NCBI GenBank assembly: GCA_019119045.1
Contig: DWXS01000022.1
Span: forward strand, 1 to 57,162
DNA: 57,162 nucleotides
Direction: 5' to 3'
DNA from: Candidatus Mailhella merdavium
GTDB taxonomy: Bacteria > Desulfobacterota > Desulfovibrionia > Desulfovibrionales > Desulfovibrionaceae
In this document: positions 1 to 8,400 of the stretch, piece after piece
Layout: each line of letters begins with the position of its first letter
Position numbering within the stretch: position 1 is the first letter of the stretch
The notes under the pieces: generated by a model
Databases searched by the model: none
What the model was told of the DNA's origin: nothing
What the model saw: the letters and a program-made list of their open reading frames with translations, nothing else
Made by a program: the position numbers and the translations under genes

Positions 1-539
1 TTTGTCGCTGGCGAGACTGGGGAATCTGGGAAAAAATTTTTGCACAGTTGATGGAGATGGCGGATTTTGAATGGCTTCTGATAGATTCCAGTTACCGTAA
101 GATTCATCCGCATGCAGCGGGAACCTGCTGAGGCACTGAGACCATGAATCGTACAAAAAGGGGACTCTACACCCAAATACATCTGGCCGTGGATGCACAT
201 GGTAGGTCGATCCGAGTTACTCTCACAGAGGCTAGTTATGCTGATATCCGAAAGACAATCAACTTATTGAAGGGGTAAATCCCCAGAGAGTCATTGTCGA
301 TAAAGTATATAACGCAGATTCTTTTCCTAGTTTTCTTTCTGAAGAGAAAATAGAGCTTGTTATTCCCCCAATCCGACGAAAGCACCTCTCACAAATCAAA
401 TATGATAAGTACTAATATAAGATACGTCATCTTATCGAAAATACATTTTTGCATTTAACAGGATGGCGATGGTTCGCAACACGATATACCAAACAAGCGA
501 CATTATTTTTGACAATAGGCCAAACTCGTTGTATTTAAT
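1..539 (+). pseudogene. Decayed IS5-family transposase (partial, 5' end outside window)
   Basis: Conceptual translation gives IS5-group transposase blocks in the right order but broken. Frame 3 from base 3 reads CRWRDWGIWEKIF then DFEWLLIDSSYRKIHPHAAG, stopping at about 129. It continues in the same frame with RTKRGLYTQIHLAVDAHGRS to a stop near 276. After a frameshift come VIVDKVYNADSF and ELVIPPIRRK, another stop near 413, then IRHLIENTFLHL and WRWFATRYTK, ending near 539. The catalytic Asp contexts (LLIDSS, LAVDAHG, VIVDK) and the final Glu (HLIENTF) are recognisable. At least two in-frame stops and one frameshift mean it cannot make an active enzyme. The left end lies beyond the window and I could not define terminal inverted repeats. 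Confidence 0.85.
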
Positions 540-729
540 ATAGTGGAAAATCTTGTGACGACACGCTCTAGCCTTGTTCTTTGAAAGATATCATCCCCTC
601 AGTCCCCACGTTCCTATGGTCAGACCTTGCAGCTCCGGCGCAATCGACGTATTGGCTCTGAGAAGGAAAATCACGACAAGCCGTCTGTTATGTTCCGAGT
701 GAAACAAGCCCGTTTTAAGGACGCAGTGC

Positions 730-1197
730 ATGAAAGCAGATGAACATATGGAATGTCTTTCCATCCCACGGGAAAAGGAAACGCTGGAGCAACTTCTTGC
801 CGTCTGGCAGAGTTCCGTACAGGCAACGCACCATTTCCTGAACGGGGAAGACATTACGGAGCTGCGTCCTTTCGTATGGCAGGCACTTAAGGAAATCCCC
901 CTGCTCCATGCAATTTGTGAGGCAGGGGGGAAACGAGTCGGTTTCATGGGGGTTCAGGCAGACAGGCTGGAAATGCTCTTTCTGCATCCGCAGGTTTGCG
1001 GCAGAGGACTCGGTACGCACATGCTCGCATTTGCCGTGAAGGAACTTGGTGTCCGCAGACTTGATGTCAACGAACAGAATCCCGCCGCGCTGAAATTCTA
1101 TCTGAGCCGGGGATTCCGCGTGACGGCGCGTTCTCCACTGGACAGCCAGGGAAAGCCCTGGCCAATCCTCCATATGGAGCTGAAGCAAAGTATCTGA
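730..1197 (+). CDS. GNAT-family N-acetyltransferase (YjaB-like)
   Basis: A 155-residue protein of the acetyl-CoA-dependent N-acetyltransferase (GNAT) fold. The acetyl-CoA loop is seen as HPQVCGRGLGTHM (around residues 95-107, R/Q-x-x-G-x-G/A pattern), followed by LDVNEQNPAALKFY and GFRVTAR, the usual beta5-alpha4-beta6 block. The N-terminal WQSSVQATHHFL and the C-terminal DSQGKPWPILHM are close to the E. coli YjaB type, a soluble acetyltransferase whose natural substrate is not firmly known. The start is supported by AAGGA eight bases upstream. It stands alone between the IS remnant and the convergent P-type ATPase cluster. Confidence 0.85.
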   Translation: MKADEHMECLSIPREKETLEQLLAVWQSSVQATHHFLNGEDITELRPFVWQALKEIPLLHAICEAGGKRVGFMGVQADRLEMLFLHPQVCGRGLGTHMLAFAVKELGVRRLDVNEQNPAALKFYLSRGFRVTARSPLDSQGKPWPILHMELKQSI

Positions 1198-1450
1198 GAA
1201 GACGCCGACAAGCCGGTTTCATGTCCGCACAGAGAGCCACGTATGGCCCGCATATCCTGCCTGACACGGAGTCTGGAACTGTTCGCCCGTTCTGAAGACA
1301 GCACGAGCTGATACCGAGAGCCTTTCTCTGCAACTTAATATGGAACAACGCAGGCCCCTCCTCATCAAAGAAAAAACCGGCGATGTTCCATTGAAAATAT
1401 TTCCTGAACGGTATGCAAGATCAGAAAAGAAGCTGTCGTTCGGCCACTCC

Positions 1451-1696
1451 TTATTCCATGCCTTCTTTCTTCCCTTCCGCACGGAAGCTGTTCAGCCATT
1501 CTCCAGCAGAGGCAAGCCCGCTCCGCACACATGTCCCTGCCTGCCGCAGTTCCTGCGGGAAAACCAGAGCGGCCGTCACAAGCCCCAGAACCATCAGGGT
1601 CAGGGTTCCCGCAAGCAGCGCCAGAGCGATTCCCGCCATACTAAGGCTAAGACACAGAGCCGCGCCGATCCTCATTCCTTCCGCAAGCCTTTTCAT
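1451..1696 (-). CDS. Small hydrophobic protein of the P-type ATPase cluster
   Basis: An 81-residue protein I do not recognise as a named family. After a short basic N-terminus (MKRLAEGMR) it has a continuous hydrophobic stretch of about 40 residues, enough for one long or two short membrane helices, then a polar amphipathic tail (SAGEWLNSFRAEGKKEG). It lies immediately after the HMA-domain gene on the same strand. The reading frame stays open to a GTG at 1720 that would overlap that gene, so the ATG at 1696 is a choice rather than a certainty. Position and size suggest an accessory membrane peptide of the metal ATPase system, an inference from context only. Confidence 0.5.
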   Translation of the reverse strand: MKRLAEGMRIGAALCLSLSMAGIALALLAGTLTLMVLGLVTAALVFPQELRQAGTCVRSGLASAGEWLNSFRAEGKKEGME

Positions 1697-1710
1697 AAAT
1701 TTCCCGCGCT

Positions 1711-2160
1711 TCACAAACACTTGCGGAATCTGGCCAGATGCAAGGCATTGAAGGCCAGAAACATGCAGCCAAAAAAGCCATGTACCGTTCCGCTTCCTGC
1801 AAGAATACCGGCTAGGGAGACCCCAAGGCTGAAGAGCATCCCTCTGTTTTCCAGCCTGCGCGACACTATCCGTCCAAGCTTTGAGCCGGACAAGTGCCGC
1901 GCCTTCTCCTGTGTCCCGTCAAATTCCAGCCCGAGAATCTGCCGAAGCTCTTCCACAAAAGCAAGCAGATGCAGGGAACTCAGCAGTTCGGAATCATACT
2001 CCAGCAGCAGCGATCCCGTTCGAGAATTTATATGCGCGCTGAACACGCCCTGCCTGGCTTCCAGAACTGACCTGACTTTCTCCCCTGTAGCTCTATTTTT
2101 CAGCATATCATGGCGGATGCGTACCCTTCCCGGCGTCATGCTGCGAATATATTCCCTCAT
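1711..2160 (-). CDS. HMA2-like domain protein
   Basis: A 149-residue protein. The first 75 residues have the ferredoxin-like fold pattern of a heavy-metal-associated (HMA_2) domain: TPGRVRIRHDML, then VFSAHINSRTGSLLLEYD. The CxxC metal ligands of true HMA domains are absent, as in the N-terminus of the ATPase upstream. The last 45 residues (GMLFSLGVSLAGILAGSG and FGCMFLAFNALHLARF) are hydrophobic and probably form a membrane hairpin. Its ATG overlaps the stop of the ATPase gene (ATGA, 2157-2160), so the two are translationally coupled. Likely a regulatory or docking partner of the ATPase; whether it binds metal is unknown. Confidence 0.75.
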   Translation of the reverse strand: MREYIRSMTPGRVRIRHDMLKNRATGEKVRSVLEARQGVFSAHINSRTGSLLLEYDSELLSSLHLLAFVEELRQILGLEFDGTQEKARHLSGSKLGRIVSRRLENRGMLFSLGVSLAGILAGSGTVHGFFGCMFLAFNALHLARFRKCL

Positions 2161-4253
2161 GTTTCCGCTCCTTCTGAGTATCTGCCTTCACCTTGCGGGA
2201 ACAGCGGACGCATGGCATTCAAACATACGCCCAGCGTTGTCAAATTATGCAATATCGCACTGCTGCCGGGCGACAGAATACCGACAAGACTCCCGACAAG
2301 ATAAAGACTGTTGAGGCCGACGGCCGCAGCAAAATTAAAATGCACACGATTCATGGTGCGTTTTCCGAGTTCCCTTGCCGCGACAAGTTCTCCCAAACTG
2401 CTCCGCGTCAATACCACATCCGCTACTTCACGGGCCAGATCCGCGCCATCCCGGAGCGTTATTCCGGCATCGGCGGCAGACAGCGCGGGAGAATCGTTGA
2501 TGCCGTCTCCGACCATTATGACACAATATCCGTCTGCTTTCAGATTCTTCACTATATCCGCCTTGTCGGCAGGAAGAACCTGAGAAAGGTATTCTTTTAT
2601 ATCCAGACAGCGGGCCACGGCAGCCGCACTGCCTTCATCATCTCCGGTCAGCATGAGGATGCGCGTTATGCCTTGCTCGCGCAGATGCTTTATGATTCCT
2701 GCCGATTCCGGACGCAAAGGATCTTCAATGCCGATAATACCGGCCAAATGTTCATCGATGGCCAGATACAGTATGGACTGTCCCTTCTCCGTCAGTCGGG
2801 CCGCCTCCGGCAGCATGGAGTCTACGCTGATCCCCTCATCCTGTTCGATATAGTGACGACTGCCGATGAAGACACGTTGCCCGCGCAGTGTCGAAGCTAT
2901 GCCGTGCGCCACAATATATTTTACTTCAGCATGTTCTTCCTGATGTTGAAGACGCTCCTCCTCCGCTCTGCGAACGACAGCCCGTGCCACGGGATGGGGA
3001 AAATGCTCCTCAAGGCAGGCCGCAAGACGGAGTACCTCTTCCCGCGTTCTCCCCCGTGCCGGAAGGACGTCGCCCACCCGAGGACGGGATTCCGTCAAGG
3101 TTCCGGTTTTATCAAAAATCACGGCATCCGCCTGAGCCAGCACCTCAAGGAAGCGTCCTCCTTTTATAAGCACTCCCCTTCCCGCTCCTTCGCGAATGGC
3201 CGTCAGAATGGCAAGCGGTGTGGCAAGTTTCAATGCACACGAATAATCCACCATGAGTACCCCGGCCGCCCGCATGGGGTTGCGGGTTGCCAGCAATACC
3301 AGAGCTGCCAGCAGAAAGGTAAAAGGAACCACAGCATCGGACAGTCGCTCCATTTTGCCCTGAATCCCGGCCTTACGGGCCTCCGACTCGTCAATAAAAC
3401 GCATTATCTGCTGAAAGCGGGTCTGCCGACCGACACCCGTCGGCTCAATGATAAGTTCTCCTTCTTCCACGGCCGTTCCGGCAAAGACAAAATTTCCAGG
3501 CGCACGCAGTACGCCGAGAGCTTCCCCCGTCATGTAGGCCTGGTTGACCGAGGCCTCCCCTTCCACAACTCTGCCGTCAACAGGAATGGCAGAGCCGGAA
3601 CGAACCACGACAAAATCTCCAGCCTGCAACTTGTCTATGGGAATATGTATTTCCTTCCCCTCTCGACGAACCCATATATTCGTCGCCGTAAGAGCCAGTC
3701 GTTCCGCCAGACTGCTCAAAGATTTCTTGCGTGTCCACGCCTCCAGCGATTCCCCGAAAGCCAGCAGCAACGTAAGCAGTCCGGCTGTCCCGAAATCGCG
3801 CATGACCAGAGATACGCCAATGGCTGCTGCATCCAGAACATCGGCATTCAAACGCCCTCCCAGCAGACTTTTTCCCCCTCTGAGCAAAAAGGGGACGCCA
3901 CGACGCAGCGCGCCGACGACACGCAGAGGAAGCGGCATAAAGGGGCGAAACAGAACGTAGCGAAGCAGCGGCAATACATCCGGCTTCTCCCTGCGACAGA
4001 TATCTTCCCGGCTTTGCTCCCCTGCCGGCGGCAGAGATGCCGGAGCGGCATCCAGCAGCGTCAGAGCGGCTTTGCGCGTTGCAGGAAGCGCATACAGAAG
4101 AAGAATACTGCCGGTGCGAGGGTTTACCCTCACACCTTCCATACCCGGCAGAGCATTCAAGCCGTCGGCAAGGCGTACTGCCATATTACGATTGAATACT
4201 CTGTTTGAACGAAGCCTGATCCGTCCCGGTAGTTCATGAACAATGCAAAACAT
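2157..4253 (-). CDS. P1B-type heavy-metal-translocating P-type ATPase
   Basis: About 698 residues. An N-terminal HMA-like domain (ELPGRIRLRSNRVF, VRVNPRTGSILLLY) lacks the CxxC pair. Then come the actuator TGE loop (YMTGEALGV), a membrane motif, the phosphorylation site DKTGTLTE, the P1B-specific HP dipeptide (HFPHPVARAV), and the hinge GDGINDSPAL. Where copper or zinc ATPases carry CPC or CPH, this one reads SCALKLATP. That places it in the P1B group with a Ser-Cys-Ala membrane motif, whose metal cannot be read from sequence. Such pumps export metals from the cytoplasm. ATG at 4253 has GGGGGA upstream; a TTG at 4271 is the only longer start. Leads the minus-strand cluster with the HMA2-like gene. 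Confidence 0.88.
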   Translation of the reverse strand: MFCIVHELPGRIRLRSNRVFNRNMAVRLADGLNALPGMEGVRVNPRTGSILLLYALPATRKAALTLLDAAPASLPPAGEQSREDICRREKPDVLPLLRYVLFRPFMPLPLRVVGALRRGVPFLLRGGKSLLGGRLNADVLDAAAIGVSLVMRDFGTAGLLTLLLAFGESLEAWTRKKSLSSLAERLALTATNIWVRREGKEIHIPIDKLQAGDFVVVRSGSAIPVDGRVVEGEASVNQAYMTGEALGVLRAPGNFVFAGTAVEEGELIIEPTGVGRQTRFQQIMRFIDESEARKAGIQGKMERLSDAVVPFTFLLAALVLLATRNPMRAAGVLMVDYSCALKLATPLAILTAIREGAGRGVLIKGGRFLEVLAQADAVIFDKTGTLTESRPRVGDVLPARGRTREEVLRLAACLEEHFPHPVARAVVRRAEEERLQHQEEHAEVKYIVAHGIASTLRGQRVFIGSRHYIEQDEGISVDSMLPEAARLTEKGQSILYLAIDEHLAGIIGIEDPLRPESAGIIKHLREQGITRILMLTGDDEGSAAAVARCLDIKEYLSQVLPADKADIVKNLKADGYCVIMVGDGINDSPALSAADAGITLRDGADLAREVADVVLTRSSLGELVAARELGKRTMNRVHFNFAAAVGLNSLYLVGSLVGILSPGSSAILHNLTTLGVCLNAMRPLFPQGEGRYSEGAET

Positions 4254-4347
4254 GATTCCCCCGGCAAACAATCCTAGACACTAGCGTGCAGCGCCGCAGG
4301 AACGACGCTGCACATTCGACGGAAACAATTCCGCCCCATACTCGACA

Positions 4348-4590
4348 TCAGGCTTTGTTTTCCCGCCGCTCTTCGGCGGCAACGCGCGCTTCGGCCACCA
4401 TGTCTTCCATATCCTCTTTAACGCCTTCCATCTTGGCAAGAACGGCATCCTTCATATCCATCCCGCGACTGAGCAGCTCCGTAGCAAAGGGTTTGATATC
4501 CAACTTCCCTCTGCTCACGGCAACAGCGCCGACGACTCCAAGAGTTACACCGCCCAAAAAAAACAAACCGTACTTCAGATTCTCGTTCAT
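4348..4590 (-). CDS. DUF6110/YtxH-like small membrane-anchored protein
   Basis: An 80-residue protein: short polar start (MNENLKYG), one membrane helix with GxxxG spacing (LFFLGGVTLGVVGAVAVS), then a charged helical tail (MEGVKEDMEDMVAEARVAAEE) likely to form a coiled coil. This matches the DUF6110/YtxH type, small proteins often found beside Ser-Cys-Ala P1B ATPases together with HMA2 proteins. The start has AGAGGTG upstream. It is the first gene of the minus-strand metal ATPase cluster, about 95 bases before the ATPase. Function unknown; an ATPase accessory role is inferred from neighbourhood. Confidence 0.7.
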   Translation of the reverse strand: MNENLKYGLFFLGGVTLGVVGAVAVSRGKLDIKPFATELLSRGMDMKDAVLAKMEGVKEDMEDMVAEARVAAEERRENKA

Positions 4591-5011
4591 GGCACACCTC
4601 TTTTGAAGTTTGACAACAAATATTCAGCATGAATACGCCGAGCCGTTTTCTCGCCTGTCCGGATAATGACAAAGCTGACGACATGAACACTCAGATAGTT
4701 ATCCGCAACATTCAGACAGAAGGCGGCAAAGGCTGCTGTAAAACTTTGGGCGACCCGCAGGAGACAGGCCCGACCCACCTGTCGTATATTCCTGCGGACC
4801 GCCCTCGACAGGAAGGGGTATTCCCTTCGTCAGACGGTTTTCCTGTCACGGACTGCGCGGGGGAGGAGGACAAAACCCGCTCATTCCGTCCATTCCACTG
4901 CCGGGACTGCATGCGGACAGTCCGTATCGGCATACGCTGAACCGTCTCAATTCATCATGACGTCTTCCTGAACATCAGCTTGTTCTGCCTGAAAAAGGGA
5001 GAACACGCACG
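4591..5011. other. Intergenic region between feoB and the P-type ATPase cluster
   Basis: About 420 bases without a convincing gene. Open frames of 63-103 codons exist on both strands but lack ribosome binding sites and recognisable composition. The region must hold the promoter of the minus-strand ATPase cluster and any transcription end of feoB. I see no clear stem-loop with a T run after the feoB stop. Confidence 0.4.
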
Positions 5012-7264
5012 TCAGCCCCACACGGAAAGGCCGACATTGTAGGCTACAACCGCCACGCCGTAAGCCAGCAGCGTATTGAAGACCAGAGAGAATACCAGCC
5101 AACGCCATCCTCCCGCCTCATTCTTGATGACAACCAGAGCCACAAAGCACGGGGAGTACAGGAGAACAAACAACATCAGCGAAAGGGCGTTCGCTCGCGA
5201 CCAGTCGGGTTGCGAAGCCAAAGTTTCCGCAAGAGAACCGGCATCCTCGGGATCCACCTCGCCGAGGGAATAGGCAGTACCAAGGGTGGACACAAGGGCT
5301 TCCTTGGCGGCTATGCCGCTCACAAGGCCGACATTGGTACGCCAGTTGAACCCGGCCGGAGCCGTAAGAGGTTCCAGAGCCTTACCGAGGCGTCCCCCTA
5401 TCGTGTTCTGAAGTTCGGCTTCCGCCATTGCCTGCCGGGCCTGATCGAGAGCGGATTCGGCCGCGCTGCGCTCCTCTTCCGTCACGTTCAGCGGCAGGGC
5501 TTCCAGATGAGCCTCGGCAGCAGATATGGCGGCCTCATAGGGTGCGGCCGTCTGTTCGTCAAGCCTGGGGAAGGTCATGGCGGCCCATATCAGAATGGAA
5601 GCTGCAAGAAGCACAGTGCCGGCTTTTTTGATATACATCCAGGCACGCTCCCAGCAGTGAATGCCTATGGCCCGCAGAGTAGGCAGGCGATACGGGGGCA
5701 ACTCCATGACAAAGGGCGTCGATTCTCCTCTGATGATGGTAGAGCGCAACAGCCGGGCAATAATCAGGGCACAGGCCCAGCCCGCCAGCAACAGCCCCAT
5801 CATTACCGTCGCTTCACTGCCGGGAAAGAACACCCCCGCCAGAAGCAGAAACACCGGCAACTTTGCCCCGCATGCCATATACGGCAGGGTCAGCAGCGTC
5901 GCCAGTTTTTCTCTGGGGCTGCGCAACGTCCGTGTGGCCATGGCTCCGGGAATGGCGCACCCGCCCGCGATTCCTCCTGCCGTGATATAGGCCATCATGG
6001 AATTGCCGTGCAGACCGAAGGCACGGAATATGCGATCCACCATGTAGGCCATGCGCGCCATATAGCCCGTATCTTCCAGAAAGGCCACAAAGGCGAACAG
6101 AATGAGAACCAGAGGTACAAAACTCAATATTCCGCCAAGGCCGGCAATCACACCATCGACAATCAGAGAATGCAGCAAGCCCTCAGGAAGCAGTGCGGAA
6201 CACACGTCTCCCAGCCAGCCGAAGAAATTTTCCACCCAGCCCTGCGGATAGGCTCCGATCACAAAAGTCACCTGAAAAACAAGATACAGAACGGCGATCA
6301 TAATGATGGGGCCAAGCAGAGGATTGACAAGTATCTTGTCCAGTTTATCGCTCAAGGCCAGACGATCATGGTTTCCGACATGAGTGACGACGCCGTCTTT
6401 CAGCATGCCGCGGATAAATCCATAACGATAGTCGGAAATTACGGCTTCCGGCGAAGTCCCCGTCGTGGAACGAATATGTGCGGCAAGAGCGTCATATGCC
6501 GCCCGCAGGGAAGATTCGAGACGGGAATCTGCGGCATGCAGGTGCTTCCAGGCCTCACTATCTCCCTCGATTAACTTGATCGCAAACCAGCGTATCGGCG
6601 CCGCGCCTTTCCATATTCCCGCTTCCGAAATACGCTGCTCCATGACGCTCAGGACGGGATCAATATCCGAGCCATACGATATATGAAGTCCCTTGCGGGC
6701 CGATTCCGAACGTCCCACCTCAAGCGCAGCGGCAAGCGCCTTGTCCAGACCTTCCCCTGAACGGGCAACCGTCTCGACCACAGGAGAGGATAAGGCACGG
6801 GAAAGCCGCGCCGTATCAATCTGGTACCCCGCCTTGCGGGCCTCATCCATCATATTCAGCGCCAGAACAAGCGGCTGCCCCATTTCCAGCAGCTGTACCG
6901 TAAGATACAGGTTGCGTTCCAGAGCGGAAGCATCCGCCATGTCGATGACGGCCAGAGGAGGATTTTCCGTCAGCTCCCGGCGTGCGACAACCTCTTCCAT
7001 CGAGTAGGCCGTCAGCGAATAGGTCCCGGGAAGATCCACCAGCTGTACAGGCTGGCCATGCGTATGGGCCACACCTTCCTTGCGCTCAACCGTCACGCCG
7101 GGATAATTGCCCACATGCTGACGCGCCCCCGTCCACGCATTAAAGGCCGTGGTTTTGCCGCAGTTCGGATTACCGGCAAGAGCAACACGGGGACGCCCCG
7201 CAACATAGCCCGGAAGAGTCTCGCTTCCCGCCTCGGGTTTCAAGGTCTGCCGTACCTGACTCAT
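5012..7264 (-). CDS. feoB: Ferrous iron transport protein B
   Basis: A 750-residue inner-membrane Fe(II) transporter with a cytoplasmic G domain. G motifs: G1 GNPNCGKT (about residues 32-39), G2 in GNYPGVTVE, G3 DLPGTYS, G4 LNMMDEA. The membrane part carries two Gate blocks (GGILSFVPLVLILF and the later repeat near SGIAAKEALVSTLGTAYS) and the Cys-containing loop ITAGGIAGGCAIPGAM. Between late helices there is an insert of about 55 residues (EAAISAAEAHLEAL to RQAMAEAELQ) predicted to be coiled coil. Its ATG overlaps the feoA stop (ATGA, 7261-7264) and GAGG precedes it. Works with FeoA and the Cys-rich protein upstream in the same operon. Confidence 0.97.
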   Translation of the reverse strand: MSQVRQTLKPEAGSETLPGYVAGRPRVALAGNPNCGKTTAFNAWTGARQHVGNYPGVTVERKEGVAHTHGQPVQLVDLPGTYSLTAYSMEEVVARRELTENPPLAVIDMADASALERNLYLTVQLLEMGQPLVLALNMMDEARKAGYQIDTARLSRALSSPVVETVARSGEGLDKALAAALEVGRSESARKGLHISYGSDIDPVLSVMEQRISEAGIWKGAAPIRWFAIKLIEGDSEAWKHLHAADSRLESSLRAAYDALAAHIRSTTGTSPEAVISDYRYGFIRGMLKDGVVTHVGNHDRLALSDKLDKILVNPLLGPIIMIAVLYLVFQVTFVIGAYPQGWVENFFGWLGDVCSALLPEGLLHSLIVDGVIAGLGGILSFVPLVLILFAFVAFLEDTGYMARMAYMVDRIFRAFGLHGNSMMAYITAGGIAGGCAIPGAMATRTLRSPREKLATLLTLPYMACGAKLPVFLLLAGVFFPGSEATVMMGLLLAGWACALIIARLLRSTIIRGESTPFVMELPPYRLPTLRAIGIHCWERAWMYIKKAGTVLLAASILIWAAMTFPRLDEQTAAPYEAAISAAEAHLEALPLNVTEEERSAAESALDQARQAMAEAELQNTIGGRLGKALEPLTAPAGFNWRTNVGLVSGIAAKEALVSTLGTAYSLGEVDPEDAGSLAETLASQPDWSRANALSLMLFVLLYSPCFVALVVIKNEAGGWRWLVFSLVFNTLLAYGVAVVAYNVGLSVWG

Positions 7265-7506
7265 CTCTCTACCTCCACACTGATAAAATCCGCCTCACGG
7301 TTACGCAACGCCAACGTCACCCCGGACAGACGCAAGGCCACGGGATCCCTCAGCGGAGCATGGCCGACCACCTCCACCTCTACGCCGGGGACCAGCCCCA
7401 TATCGCGGATACGACGTCCCAGCTCTCCCTCCGCTCCTATACGCAGGATACGGCCCTTCTGCCCTTCTTTCATTTCTCTCAGCCCAATGGACTTCCCGCT
7501 CAACAT
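7261..7506 (-). CDS. feoA: Ferrous iron transport protein A
   Basis: An 81-residue SH3-like FeoA protein, cytoplasmic partner of FeoB. Typical features: a small beta-barrel with GLREMKEGQKGRILRI, RIRDMGLVPGVEVEVVG and a C-terminal GVTLALRNREADFISVE. The start at 7506 (MLSGKSIG) has AAGGAG eight bases upstream; the frame stays open to 7557 but that extension has no ribosome binding site and does not resemble FeoA. It overlaps feoB by four bases, so the two are coupled. Confidence 0.95.
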   Translation of the reverse strand: MLSGKSIGLREMKEGQKGRILRIGAEGELGRRIRDMGLVPGVEVEVVGHAPLRDPVALRLSGVTLALRNREADFISVEVER

Positions 7507-7617
7507 GACTTGAACTCCTTCCTGCCTTCTCCGCCCGATCGCGAAATATATGCCCATCGACGGTATTCAGCGCCGCGCCGACTGTCCTTCGTGATGCGAT
7601 CCCTGCGCTTGTGCAGT

Positions 7618-7670
7618 TTCAATCTATTCTTTAACGAATAGTAAATTGAATTTTATTTTTAAAATAAAAT
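7618..7670. promoter_or_regulatory. Nested inverted repeats before feoA
   Basis: Two adjacent dyads in the 170-base gap before feoA. At 7618-7650, TTCAATCTATTC and GAATAG-TAA-ATTGAA form a 12-bp interrupted stem around TTTAAC. At 7650-7670 there is a perfect AT-only palindrome: arms ATTTTATTTT and AAAATAAAAT around a central T. They could be a Fur-type or other operator, or an RNA element between the Cys-rich gene and feoA. No match to a named motif is claimed. Confidence 0.4.
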
Positions 7671-7678
7671 AAAAAAAA

Positions 7679-7852
7679 TTAATCACCGGCTTTCTTTAAC
7701 GAACTGCACGCAGCAGTACCGGGCCGGATCCTGCGGGAACAGCCGCTGCACCCGCATCCGCAACCGCCCTTTGACCGCACGGCACTCCGCACCCGCCGGA
7801 GAAAAAACAGAAAAGCCAACAGAACAATAACACCAACAACAATTCCCTGCAT
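7679..7852 (-). CDS. FeoB-associated Cys-rich membrane protein
   Basis: A 57-residue protein: one N-terminal membrane helix (MQGIVVGVIVLLAFLFFLRR) followed by a basic, cysteine-rich tail (GGCGCGCSGCSRR). This is the standard layout of the small FeoB-associated Cys-rich proteins found next to feoAB in many anaerobes; the cysteines may bind or pass on iron, which is not proven. The chosen start has AAGGAG upstream. The frame stays open to 7987, but that longer N-terminus overlaps the Fur-like site and has no membrane or signal features. First gene of the feo operon, read before feoA. Confidence 0.8.
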   Translation of the reverse strand: MQGIVVGVIVLLAFLFFLRRVRSAVRSKGGCGCGCSGCSRRIRPGTAACSSLKKAGD

Positions 7853-7957
7853 ACATGCTCCTTCTGCGCTCGACATGCTCTTGTCAAAAGAAAATGTTTC
7901 CTCGCAGACCGACTTCATGCCTTTTGTATGACAGGTCTTCGTACTCCTGTCAATAAA

Positions 7958-7976
7958 ATTGAAATACATTTTCAAT
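7958..7976 (-). promoter_or_regulatory. Fur-box-like palindrome upstream of the feo operon
   Basis: The bases ATTGAAATACATTTTCAAT form an inverted repeat. Its core TGAAATACATTTTCA matches 12 of 14 defined positions of the TGAAAATnATTTTCA pattern known for Fur in Desulfovibrio-type bacteria. It sits about 105 bases upstream of the first feo gene start, in AT-rich DNA. This fits iron repression of the Cys-rich/feoA/feoB operon. The promoter hexamers themselves are not clear. Confidence 0.6.
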
Positions 7977-7987
7977 TTTATACTCAT

Positions 7988-8400
7988 TTTTTCTCATTTA
8001 TTCACACAATATACTAAAATTATTAATATAAAACATTAAATAGAAATGAAATGCACAATTCATATCGTATCATAGTTTTCCATTACCGGACGACCATACC
8101 CGTGCATAGCCGATTTTTTGCTGCCCGGCCCCTGGGGACGCAAAACCCTTTCCCGGTAAAGCGTCTGCTGCCATCCGTCGCCATGCGGATCAGCCTGCCG
8201 CTTTCCCCGCGGCATGGCAGATCTGCACCGGAATAACGCTGCGGAACATGCGGCAAGGAGCAGCCCCGCCCTCTTCCCGGGAAACCACAAATGTCGGCCC
8301 CGGGAAATACGGGGCAGGAGCTTGTTCAATGAAGTGCCGTGGAACGTGTCAGGCCGTATTTCGGGAAAAAGTCATCGATGCCCTGTTCCCCGGAAGAAGA
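7988..8400. other. Intergenic region between cobQ and the feo operon
   Basis: No gene supported. The first 80 bases are AT-rich and include the likely feo promoter area. The rest is GC-rich with an inverted repeat of nine bases (GAAATACGG at 8304-8312 and CCGTATTTC at 8354-8362) just past the cobQ stop, possibly part of its transcript end. I looked for a cobalamin riboswitch and did not find its conserved boxes. Confidence 0.35.

Noticed and set aside
2193-4208. A 671-codon open frame on the plus strand opposite the P-type ATPase
   Set aside because: It is an antisense shadow: composition is basic and low in structure, no motif is seen, and the minus-strand ATPase has every family motif.
8060-8329. 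An 89-codon open frame in the cobQ-feo gap
   Set aside because: Begins with TTG, no ribosome binding site, no similarity that I recognise.
7988-8400. Cobalamin riboswitch near cobQ
   Set aside because: The conserved B12-box and core sequences are missing, and the region is downstream of cobQ, not upstream.
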